This document shows positions 1-6,279 of a DNA stretch of 15,289 bases, piece after piece. Source of the DNA: 66-474 sp035572335 (lineage in GTDB: Bacteria > Pseudomonadota > Gammaproteobacteria > Xanthomonadales > Rhodanobacteraceae); assembly GCA_035572335.1 (NCBI GenBank), contig DATNAW010000205.1, positions 1 to 15,289 of the forward strand, read 5' to 3'. The notes under the pieces were generated by a model, which had not been told where the DNA came from, searched no databases, and saw nothing but the letters and a program-made list of their open reading frames with translations. The position numbers were made by a program, and so were the translations under genes. Position 1 is the stretch's first letter; every line of letters begins with the position of its first letter.

Positions 1-13
1 GGAGATGCCCGCC

Positions 14-490
14 ATGACCGACGAAACCGACCCCTTCAAGGCCGCCAAGGATGCCGCCACCTCGGGGCAGCGTTTCAGCCGTGGCGTGATGGATTCTGCA
101 CAACAAATCTGGCTCGCTGGTTTGGGCGCGCTGTCGCGCACGCAGCAGGAAGGCGGCAAGTTCTTCGACGCGCTGGTCGAGGAAGGCGTGCGCATCCAGG
201 AAAAAACCCACGCCTACACGCAGGAACAGATGAAGCAGGCGCGCGACCATGCGACGCCGTGGATGGAAAGCGCTCGCAAGCGCACCAACGCGGCGATGGG
301 CAAGATCGAACAGGCTTTCGACGAACGCATCGCGCGCGCGATGAAACGCATGAACATGCCAAGCCACCAGGACCTGCACGATCTTTCGGCGCGCATCGAC
401 GCCCTGGCACAGGAACTTCGCGCCAATCGGGGAGCGGGCACGAAAACGGCAAAGCCCGCCGCCGGCAAACGCGCCAAACCCAAAGCCTGA
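14..490 (+). CDS. Phasin-family (polyhydroxyalkanoate granule-associated) protein
   Basis: The predicted protein has 158 residues and is almost entirely alpha-helical. An N-terminal AQQIWLAGLGALSRTQQEGG segment, followed by FFDALVEEGVRIQ, is characteristic of the TIGR01837 polyhydroxyalkanoate (PHA) granule-associated family (PhaF/PhaI/PhaM-like). Such proteins coat PHA granules and influence their number and size. The last 20 or so residues are rich in Lys, Ala and Pro; in PhaF-type phasins a longer tail of this kind binds DNA and tethers granules to the nucleoid. I chose the ATG at 14 over the in-frame ATG at 5 because GGAG at 1-4 sits 9 nt before the former and directly abuts the latter. 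An acyl-CoA-binding protein gene follows after 11 nt. No PHA synthase is visible here, so a more general helical role is possible. The family call is from recognition of the motif. Confidence 0.85.
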   Translation: MTDETDPFKAAKDAATSGQRFSRGVMDSAQQIWLAGLGALSRTQQEGGKFFDALVEEGVRIQEKTHAYTQEQMKQARDHATPWMESARKRTNAAMGKIEQAFDERIARAMKRMNMPSHQDLHDLSARIDALAQELRANRGAGTKTAKPAAGKRAKPKA

Positions 491-501
491 GTGCCGCCGT
501 C

Positions 502-762
502 GTGTCCACCGAACTCGACACGGATTTCCAGCAAGCCAGCGAAGACGTCAAGCGTCTGCCGGCGCGCCCCGACAACGACACCTTGCTGAAGCTGTATGCG
601 CTCTACAAGCAAGCCACCGATGGCGACGCCTGCGGCCCGAAACCCGGCTTCTTCGATTTCGTCAACACCGCGAAATACGAGGCGTGGTCGCGCCTGCGCG
701 GCATGCGCATCGACGAGGCGCGGCAGAAATACATCGAACTGGTGCGGCAGCTCGAGGCGTAG
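502..762 (+). CDS. Acyl-CoA-binding protein (ACBP family)
   Basis: This encodes an 86-residue protein, the usual single-domain ACBP length. ACBPs bind long-chain acyl-CoA esters in the cytosol and buffer or carry them for lipid metabolism. It aligns along its whole length with bovine ACBP as I recall it. The ligand-contacting residues are all kept with a constant +4 offset: Tyr32, Tyr35, Lys36 (in YALYKQATDGD), Lys58 (in AKYEAW) and Tyr77 (in KYIELV), matching bovine Tyr28, Tyr31, Lys32, Lys54 and Tyr73. The start is a GTG at 502, giving MSTELDTDF; no good Shine-Dalgarno sequence precedes it. It lies 11 nt after the phasin stop, so co-transcription and perhaps translational coupling are likely. 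ACBP is common in eukaryotes but patchy in bacteria. Pairing with a phasin fits a role in the acyl-CoA pool that feeds storage lipids, which is inference. Confidence 0.9.
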   Translation: MSTELDTDFQQASEDVKRLPARPDNDTLLKLYALYKQATDGDACGPKPGFFDFVNTAKYEAWSRLRGMRIDEARQKYIELVRQLEA

Positions 763-773
763 CGAAACGGCGT

Positions 774-805
774 CACCCGGTTGCCCTTGCCAGTGCAACG
801 CGGTG
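774..805. terminator. Candidate bidirectional terminator between convergent genes
   Basis: The 68-bp gap between the converging acyl-CoA-binding protein gene and lysR-type gene holds a two-part stem. CACC (774-777) pairs with GGTG (802-805), and GTTGC (780-784) pairs with GCAAC (795-799), separated by a 2x2 internal loop and closed by a 10-nt loop. No adjacent T-tract is present on either strand, so classical intrinsic termination is doubtful. Position is the main support. Confidence 0.3.
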
Positions 806-830
806 TCATTGCGCCGCCACCCGACTTTCT

Positions 831-1727
831 TCAGGCTGGAGGGACGCGGCCGAAGCGCTCCACGATGAAATCGACGAAGCTTCGGACCTTCGGATTGGAA
901 TAACGATCCGCGTGGTAGATGACGTGCATCGGCCGCGCGAACGTCGCGTAGTCCGGCAGCACACGCACCAGGCGCCCGGCGGCAAGGTCCTCCGCAAGCA
1001 GCACCTCGGGTTGCATCACTATCCCCAGGCCCAGCACCGCTGCCATGCGCAGCGCTTGCCCGCTGTTGGCCTGGAACCGGCCCCGCACCCGCACCGCTTC
1101 GCGGCCGTGCGGACCGTCGAGGTGCCACCGATCCCGGATTTTCCAATGGCTGAAGCCCAGGCAGTCGTGTGCGGAAAGGTCCGCCAGACTCCCTGGTACT
1201 CCGCGCCGCGCGAGATAGGCGGGACTCGCACACACGACGGTGCGGTAGTCCGCGAGCGGCCGTGCCACGAGGCTGGAGTCAGGCAGCGTTCCGATCCGGA
1301 TCGCGGCTTCGAAACGCTCCTCGACCAGATCCACGACCCGGTTCTCGAGCGAGAGGTCGATGCTCACTTCCGGGTAGCGCGCGAAGAAATCCGGAAGCGC
1401 CGGCACCAACCCGTGGTTGCCGAACGACGATGGCGCGCTCACCCGCAAGACGCCGCGTGGCACGGCATGCATGGCGTCCGCGATGCCGTCGGCCGCTTCG
1501 ATGTCGGCCAGGATTCGCTTGCAGCGATCGTAATACTCGCGACCGAGATCGGTCAGGCTCTGGCGGCGCGTGGTCCGATTGAGCAGCCGCCCGCCAAGGT
1601 GCGCTTCGAGGGCGCGCAGGTGCTTGCCGACCATGGTGGCGGAAGTGCAGAACTCCTCCGCGGCGGCAGCAAGGCTGCCCTTCTCCACCACCCGCACGAA
1701 GATTGCCATGCTGGTAAGCCTGTCCAT
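831..1727 (-). CDS. LysR-family transcriptional regulator
   Basis: The protein has 298 residues, the normal LysR length. Residues 1-60 form the winged helix-turn-helix (MDRLTSMAIFVRVVEKGSL, then a recognition helix near TSATMVGKHLRALE and LLNRTTR). The rest is a periplasmic-binding-protein-like effector domain starting near GVLRVSAP. The open frame extends 35 codons further upstream, but LysR proteins normally begin right at the helix-turn-helix, so the ATG at 1727 is chosen; its Shine-Dalgarno is weak. The gene is divergent from the CMD-methyltransferase-PhzF unit and is the obvious candidate to control it, as LysR regulators commonly do. The effector cannot be deduced. The gene converges on the acyl-CoA-binding protein gene at its 3' end. 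Confidence 0.9.
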   Translation of the reverse strand: MDRLTSMAIFVRVVEKGSLAAAAEEFCTSATMVGKHLRALEAHLGGRLLNRTTRRQSLTDLGREYYDRCKRILADIEAADGIADAMHAVPRGVLRVSAPSSFGNHGLVPALPDFFARYPEVSIDLSLENRVVDLVEERFEAAIRIGTLPDSSLVARPLADYRTVVCASPAYLARRGVPGSLADLSAHDCLGFSHWKIRDRWHLDGPHGREAVRVRGRFQANSGQALRMAAVLGLGIVMQPEVLLAEDLAAGRLVRVLPDYATFARPMHVIYHADRYSNPKVRSFVDFIVERFGRVPPA

Positions 1728-1778
1728 GATTGGAAACCCGTGGTTGTTTGTGCAGGACGCGGATAGGTGTTTATCACG

Positions 1779-1818
1779 CGACTTGTCGTGGCTAGCTTGT
1801 CGCCCACGCCACTTGGCG
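1779..1818. promoter_or_regulatory. Candidate operator region with two dyads in the divergent promoter
   Basis: The 125-bp region between lysR-type and CMD genes contains two short inverted repeats. One is CGAC-TT-GTCG at 1779-1788; the other is CGCCA-CT-TGGCG at 1807-1818. Both are centred in an ACTTG core, and their centres are 29 bp apart. CTTGTCG also occurs twice as a direct repeat, at 1782-1788 and 1796-1802. LysR regulators often bind paired sites of this spacing in divergent promoters. Neither dyad is a clean T-N11-A box, and I see no convincing -35/-10 pair, so the assignment is tentative. Confidence 0.35.
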
Positions 1819-1852
1819 CATCGAAGGCGCAATCGCGGAAGGGTGCGGCAAC

Positions 1853-2239
1853 ATGCAAAAGCATAGCGAAGAGTACGGACGGGGCCTCCAGATACTCGAG
1901 GAGCTCCATGGCGGCCAGGCCGGCGAAGCGATGGTGCAGGAAATGGCCGAGGTCTGCCCCGACTTCTGCACGATGACCGTCGAGTGGGCGCTGGGCGGCA
2001 TCATGGCCCGGCCAGGCCTGGACCTTGCCACGCGCGAACTGTTGCTGGTGGCGAGCTGCGCGACGCGCGGCAATGCGGACCCGCAATTGCGGGCGCACAT
2101 GGAGTCGGCGCGCAAGCTTGGCGTCAGCCGCGCGCAGATGGTGGAAACCTTGCTCACCCTGCTCTTCTACGCCGGCGGGCCCGCGGTGCGGAATGCATTG
2201 CTCACGACCCGGGACGTTTATGCGCAGCCCTCCATCTGA
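1853..2239 (+). CDS. Carboxymuconolactone decarboxylase (CMD) family protein
   Basis: This 128-residue, all-helical protein resembles the gamma-carboxymuconolactone decarboxylase family (PcaC-like). The MARPGLDLATRELLLVASCA segment and the following LRAHMESARKLGVSRAQMVE match the family core, including the conserved His (His81) in LRAH. It lacks the CxxC of AhpD-type peroxidase members, but has Cys35 and Cys39 spaced CxxxC, plus Cys68. Members range from true decarboxylases of aromatic catabolism to uncharacterised oxidoreductase-like proteins, so the reaction here is unknown. GGAAGGG at 1837-1843 is a good ribosome binding site 9 nt before the ATG. It is the first gene of a likely operon with the methyltransferase (53-nt gap) and the PhzF-like gene, opposite the LysR gene. 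Confidence 0.85.
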   Translation: MQKHSEEYGRGLQILEELHGGQAGEAMVQEMAEVCPDFCTMTVEWALGGIMARPGLDLATRELLLVASCATRGNADPQLRAHMESARKLGVSRAQMVETLLTLLFYAGGPAVRNALLTTRDVYAQPSI

Positions 2240-2278
2240 CGGCGGACGCGCCACGCGCCCGTCGATTGTTCGACACGC

Positions 2279-2283
2279 AGGAG
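2279..2283 (+). promoter_or_regulatory. Ribosome binding site that fixes a TTG start
   Basis: AGGAG at 2279-2283 lies 9 nt before an in-frame TTG at 2293. It decides the start of the methyltransferase gene, whose open frame otherwise runs back to overlap the preceding CMD gene. The nearby ATG at 2297 is out of frame. Confidence 0.7.
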
Positions 2284-2292
2284 CAGAATCCG

Positions 2293-3087
2293 TTGAATGA
2301 GTATCTGCTGGAAAACGCCAGGCGCGACGCGGCGATCCGGTTCGCCTCGCTGTCGAGCCTGTTCGATCCCACCACGCTCCGGCACTTCGACTCCTGCGGC
2401 ATGGGCGCGGGCTGGCGATGCTGGGAGGTCGGCGCCGGAGGCCCGCTGCTCGTCCGGAAGATGGCCGCACTCGCGGGTCGAACGGGATACGTCCTGGCGA
2501 CCGACATCGATACGTCGCGGCTCGAGGAAATCACCGAAGCAAATGTGGAAACGCGCGTCCACGACGTGGCTTTGGACCCCCCGTCCTCCGAGGCGTTCGA
2601 CCTGGTGCACGCCCGCCTGGTCCTGGTGCACCTCAGCGACAGGGAACGGGCCTTCGCAAACATGCTCGCCTCCCTCAAGCCGGGCGGCTGGCTCGTGGTC
2701 GAAGACGCAGACCCGGAACTCCAGCCCTTGAGTTGCATGGATGCCGCCCAACCCCGGCAAATCCTTGCGAACAAGATCCGCCGGGGGTTCAGGGCGCTCC
2801 TTGCGGATCGCGGTGTCGATCTTGCGTTCGGACGCAAGCTTCCGCAACTGTTCCGCGCATCCGGCCTCGAATGCATTTCCGCCGATGCCTATTTCCCGGT
2901 CGCCATGCCGGAGTGCATTGCACTCGAGATCTCCACGGTGAACATGGTTCGGGATGACCTGCTGCGACAGGGCCTCGCAACTCCCCGTGAAATCGAAGAG
3001 CATCTCGACGAGGTCAGATCGGGGAGGCTCGACCTCTCCCAACCACCGATGATCTCGGTTCGTGGCCGCAAGCCACGACATGCTTGA
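2293..3087 (+). CDS. SAM-dependent class I methyltransferase
   Basis: The product has 264 residues starting at a TTG (MNEYLLENARRDAAIRF). An N-terminal helical segment precedes a Rossmann-like methyltransferase fold. Motif I is WEVGAGG at about residues 44-50, the acidic loop binding the ribose is ATDID near 69-73, and the post-motif strands include FDLVHARLVLVHL and LKPGGWLVVEDAD. The sequence style is like that of small-molecule methyltransferases (methyltransf_11/25/31 type) common in secondary metabolism, but the acceptor cannot be read from it. It follows the CMD-family gene after 53 nt and precedes the PhzF-like gene, probably in one transcript. The start choice rests on the AGGAG 9 nt upstream and on the way homologues begin, as I recall them. 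Confidence 0.88.
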   Translation: MNEYLLENARRDAAIRFASLSSLFDPTTLRHFDSCGMGAGWRCWEVGAGGPLLVRKMAALAGRTGYVLATDIDTSRLEEITEANVETRVHDVALDPPSSEAFDLVHARLVLVHLSDRERAFANMLASLKPGGWLVVEDADPELQPLSCMDAAQPRQILANKIRRGFRALLADRGVDLAFGRKLPQLFRASGLECISADAYFPVAMPECIALEISTVNMVRDDLLRQGLATPREIEEHLDEVRSGRLDLSQPPMISVRGRKPRHA

Positions 3088-3130
3088 CGAAAACGGCATC
3101 GAGGCTCCCGATCCTGCGCCACGCGCAAAA

Positions 3131-4033
3131 ATGAAGACCTACCGCATCTACCAAGTCGACGCGTTCACGAGCACGCGCTTTGCCGGCAACCCGGCCGGAG
3201 TGGTTCCGAACGCCGACGGGTTGACTGAAGCGCAGATGCAGGCGTTTGCGCGCGAGCTCAACAATTCGGAAACCGCATTCGTCTTTTCCCCGGATGCGTC
3301 CGACCACGACGTGAGGATCCGCTTCTTCACGCCGACGACCGAAGTCCCCTCGTGCGGGCACGCCACCATCGCGGCGCATTGCGTGCGCGCGATCGAACAA
3401 CGACTTCCGACGTGCATGGTCACGCACAAAATCGGCATCGGCATCCTTCCGGTGGAGATTCGCAAGCAGGGCGACGGATACCGGATCGTGATGACCCAAG
3501 GGGCCATCGAGTTCTCGCCGCCGCTGGCTGCGGAAACGCGAAAAACGCTGCTGATTGCATTGGGGCTCTCCGAATCCGACGTCGATTCCCGATGTCCCGT
3601 GCAGATCGTGTCGACGGGGCACTCGAAAGTCCTGGTCGGCATCAACAGCCGGAAGGCGCTCGATGCGATGCGGCCCGACCTGGCGCGCCTGACCGCGTTG
3701 AGTTCAACGCTGGGATGCAACGGTTACTTCGTGTTCGTTCTGAGTCCGGCTTCGGCGGATGCCCTGGCCCATGGCCGCATGTTCGCGCCGGCAATCGGCA
3801 TCCCGGAAGATCCCGTGACAGGCAACGCCAATGGACCTCTGGGCGCATACCTGGTCAGGCATCGATTGGCAAAAGCGGATGGGGACGTCCTGCGATTCAG
3901 CGCCCTGCAGGGAGAAGCCATGGGCCGACCTGGCACGGTCGACGTGGAAGTCGAGATGGCAGCCGGGGAACCCGTCCGCGTCAAGGTGGGTGGTCGCGCC
4001 GTCGTGGTATTCCAGACCGAGCTAAAAATCTGA
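3131..4033 (+). CDS. PhzF-family isomerase/epimerase (phenazine biosynthesis PhzF-like)
   Basis: The 300-residue product begins MKTYRIYQVDAFTS, a standard PhzF-family opening. It carries NNSETAFVF with the catalytic Glu (Glu47 here, Glu45 in Pseudomonas PhzF), the SCGHAT motif at 74-79, and the MFAPAIGIPEDPVTG motif at 217-231. The fold is two similar diaminopimelate-epimerase-like halves. PhzF isomerises trans-2,3-dihydro-3-hydroxyanthranilate in phenazine makers, but most homologues act on unknown substrates, and no other phenazine genes occur here. A second in-frame ATG at 3080 would overlap the methyltransferase stop, allowing translational coupling and adding 17 residues. I prefer 3131 from family alignment, although neither start has a good Shine-Dalgarno. 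It is the last gene of the CMD-methyltransferase-PhzF unit and converges on the TonB receptor gene. Confidence 0.9.
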   Translation: MKTYRIYQVDAFTSTRFAGNPAGVVPNADGLTEAQMQAFARELNNSETAFVFSPDASDHDVRIRFFTPTTEVPSCGHATIAAHCVRAIEQRLPTCMVTHKIGIGILPVEIRKQGDGYRIVMTQGAIEFSPPLAAETRKTLLIALGLSESDVDSRCPVQIVSTGHSKVLVGINSRKALDAMRPDLARLTALSSTLGCNGYFVFVLSPASADALAHGRMFAPAIGIPEDPVTGNANGPLGAYLVRHRLAKADGDVLRFSALQGEAMGRPGTVDVEVEMAAGEPVRVKVGGRAVVVFQTELKI

Positions 4034-4122
4034 ACGACTGTCGCCGCGGTGAATACCGGCGAGGCGTGGCAGGGTACATCCGGCTGACGCGGTCATCGGA
4101 CGCGCGATGCGGCGCAGCGGCA
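4034..4122. terminator. Intergenic gap between convergent genes with weak hairpins
   Basis: This 89-bp gap lies between the PhzF-like stop and the TonB-receptor stop. It holds an imperfect hairpin at 4042-4061 (CGCC with a 2-nt bulge, then GGT, loop GAAT, ACC, GGCG). A second stem is at 4094-4109 (CATCG, 6-nt loop, CGATG). A third, alternative stem at 4106-4124 overlaps the receptor stop codon. None is followed directly by a T-run. Termination is expected here from the gene layout, but no single structure is convincing. Confidence 0.25.
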
Positions 4123-6279
4123 TCAGGTTCCGTTGGCGCGCAGGCTCACGTTGACGCCCAGCCAGAAGCTGCGGCCCGGGGCCGGCTCGAAACTGCCACC
4201 GTTGGCCTGGTCGACGATGACCGAGCCGATGTAGCGGCGATCGAACAGGTTGTCGATGCGTGCGAACGGCGTGATCCGGCAACGCGGCGTATCGATGGCA
4301 TAACCCGCATCCAGGCCGGCAACCGCGTAGCCCGGCGCGACCAGCGTTCCGGCATCGTCGGCCGTGACGGCACCAGCCGCATCGATGCTCACTCCCGCGT
4401 GCCAGTCGATGTCGCCGCCCCAGCGCAACGCCGCATGCAACAGGCGCCGCGGCACGCCCGGGATGCGCGCGCCGGCAGGCACTTCGCAACCGCTTGCCCC
4501 GCCGCAATCATTGAACGTCTGAAGGAAGCGCGCGTCGAGCCAGGTGAACGCCGCATCCAGCCGCAACTTGTCTGCCAATGGAAGGCGCAGGCCGACTTCT
4601 GCACCGCGTCGCCGCGAGCGGCCCACGTTCTGGTAGATCGTGCGTCCACCCGCGCTGGACAGCACCGCGATCTCATCGTGCGTCTTGGCCTGGAACAATG
4701 CGACGTCCAGCCGGCCGCCGCCCGCGAAGCTCCATTTCGATCCGATTTCGCCATTTTTCGAATGATCGGGGCGCAGCGCGAAATTCAAGCCACCCGCACC
4801 GTTGGGGCGATAGCCAAGTTCGCTGAAGGTCGGCGTTTCGAAACCATTGCCGTACGACGCGTACAGGTGCCAGTTGTCAGTCGCGCGGAACAGCAGGCCA
4901 GCCACCGGACTGGTCGCGCCATAGGATAAGCGCCCGCTGTCTTCCGGATTGCTATCGGTGACGTAGAAGTCGGCGGAATCGAATCGCACCACGCTGTGCC
5001 GCGCGCCCAGCGTCAGTGACCAGCGGGCGGCGAAACGCCACGTACCTTGCGCGTACTCGTCGACGTTGTACACATCGTCCTGCTCGTCGCGACGCAGCGC
5101 ACCGATGATGCCAACCGTGCCGCCGATGAAATTCTCGTAACCGTTGCGGTGCTGGGCTTCGTCGTCGTAGGTGACGCCGGCTGCTAAATCGAACGGACGT
5201 CCGGCCACGTCGCCTTGCCATGTCCAACGCACGTCGGTGCCCTTGTAGATCGTCGACAGATCCACCACGCCGCCGGAGTTCAGCGGGCTCTTCTGGGCGG
5301 CGGGCGGCACTGACAGGAACTGCTGCACGCCGCGCTGGCCGTAGTACACCAGCGCGCGGAGGCTCTGGTGCGCATCGAACTGTTGCGTGTACACGGCGCC
5401 GCCCTGCCATTGATGCACGCTCTTGCGCGTGTCGTATTGCAACGCCGACGGCGCGGCCTGGCGCGGATCGACCTGGTATTGCGCCCACGTCAGCCCCTGC
5501 GGATCCTGTGCTTGCGGCAACGACACGGTGTTCAGCAGGACGGTGAACCTGCCCGCATGGCCGACCCTGAAATCGAACTTCGCGTTGCCGTTGATGCGTT
5601 CGGCCTGGCTGTGGCGCCGATAACCATCGGTGTGGAAATCGGACAAATCGAGGTTGTAGCCGAAGCCGTCCTCGCTGCCACGCGCGCCGACATTCGCGCG
5701 CCACTGGCCGAAACTGCCGACGCCGAAACCGCCAAGCACCTCCGGCGGGTCGCTGCCGTCCGCGGTAAAGATCTGGATCACTCCGCCCGAGGAGTTGCCG
5801 TACAACGCCGAGAACGGCCCGCGCAGCACTTCAATCCGGTCCGCGCCGCCGAAATCGAAGTTGGAAACCTGACCCTGCCCATCCGGCATCGTGGCGGGAA
5901 TGCCGTCGGTGTACAGGCGCACGCCGCGGACGCCGAAAGTCGCGCGCCCCCCGAACCCGCGGATCGAAATCTGCTCGTCCTGCGCATAATTCTGGCGGTC
6001 GCGCGCCAGCACGCCCGGCACTCCGCGCAGGTATTCGGACGCATTGACACCGGGGGTATCGTCGTCGGGATTGCCGGCCTGCACCGCGGTGATCGAAGCC
6101 GGCACGTCGAAGGCGGGTTCCGGAATGCGCGTCGCCGTCACCACGATCGTGGGCAGCGAGCGCAGTTTGCGTTTCGGCGAAGTTTGCTGAGCGGTTGCGC
6201 CCCCGCACAGCGACAGGATCAGCGGCGCCAGGGCGGCAGCAACGATCCACGCGGTCCGACGCTGCCGCTCATCCTTCAT
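4123..6279 (-). CDS. pqqU: TonB-dependent outer-membrane receptor, PqqU/YncD-like (probable PQQ importer)
   Basis: The 718-residue product has a Sec signal peptide (cleavage probably after ATA at residue 30), a TonB box near LPTIVVTATR (42-51), an N-terminal plug and a 22-strand-type barrel. The plug carries RQNYAQD, SIRGFG, DGIPATMPDGQGQ and EVLRGPFSALYGN. These, with the C-terminal DNLFDRRYIGSVIVDQANGG, match E. coli YncD as I recall it, and a Cys pair in the FNDCGGASGC loop has a counterpart there. YncD was identified as the receptor for pyrroloquinoline quinone and renamed PqqU. Transport needs TonB-ExbB-ExbD, encoded elsewhere. The ATG overlaps the adhC stop by 4 nt, with GGAG just upstream, so the two genes are coupled. 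The protein ends in ANGT after the last strand instead of the usual terminal aromatic residue. Receptor class is certain; the PQQ specificity is inferred from similarity. Confidence 0.85.
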   Translation of the reverse strand: MKDERQRRTAWIVAAALAPLILSLCGGATAQQTSPKRKLRSLPTIVVTATRIPEPAFDVPASITAVQAGNPDDDTPGVNASEYLRGVPGVLARDRQNYAQDEQISIRGFGGRATFGVRGVRLYTDGIPATMPDGQGQVSNFDFGGADRIEVLRGPFSALYGNSSGGVIQIFTADGSDPPEVLGGFGVGSFGQWRANVGARGSEDGFGYNLDLSDFHTDGYRRHSQAERINGNAKFDFRVGHAGRFTVLLNTVSLPQAQDPQGLTWAQYQVDPRQAAPSALQYDTRKSVHQWQGGAVYTQQFDAHQSLRALVYYGQRGVQQFLSVPPAAQKSPLNSGGVVDLSTIYKGTDVRWTWQGDVAGRPFDLAAGVTYDDEAQHRNGYENFIGGTVGIIGALRRDEQDDVYNVDEYAQGTWRFAARWSLTLGARHSVVRFDSADFYVTDSNPEDSGRLSYGATSPVAGLLFRATDNWHLYASYGNGFETPTFSELGYRPNGAGGLNFALRPDHSKNGEIGSKWSFAGGGRLDVALFQAKTHDEIAVLSSAGGRTIYQNVGRSRRRGAEVGLRLPLADKLRLDAAFTWLDARFLQTFNDCGGASGCEVPAGARIPGVPRRLLHAALRWGGDIDWHAGVSIDAAGAVTADDAGTLVAPGYAVAGLDAGYAIDTPRCRITPFARIDNLFDRRYIGSVIVDQANGGSFEPAPGRSFWLGVNVSLRANGT

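Noticed and set aside
684..1766. 360-codon + strand frame opposite the LysR gene
   Set aside because: It is antisense to a complete LysR gene and has no domain-like sequence.
3352..4929. 525-codon + strand frame spanning the PhzF-like gene and the receptor 3' end
   Set aside because: It runs out of frame through PhzF-like and antisense through the receptor; both of those show clear family motifs.
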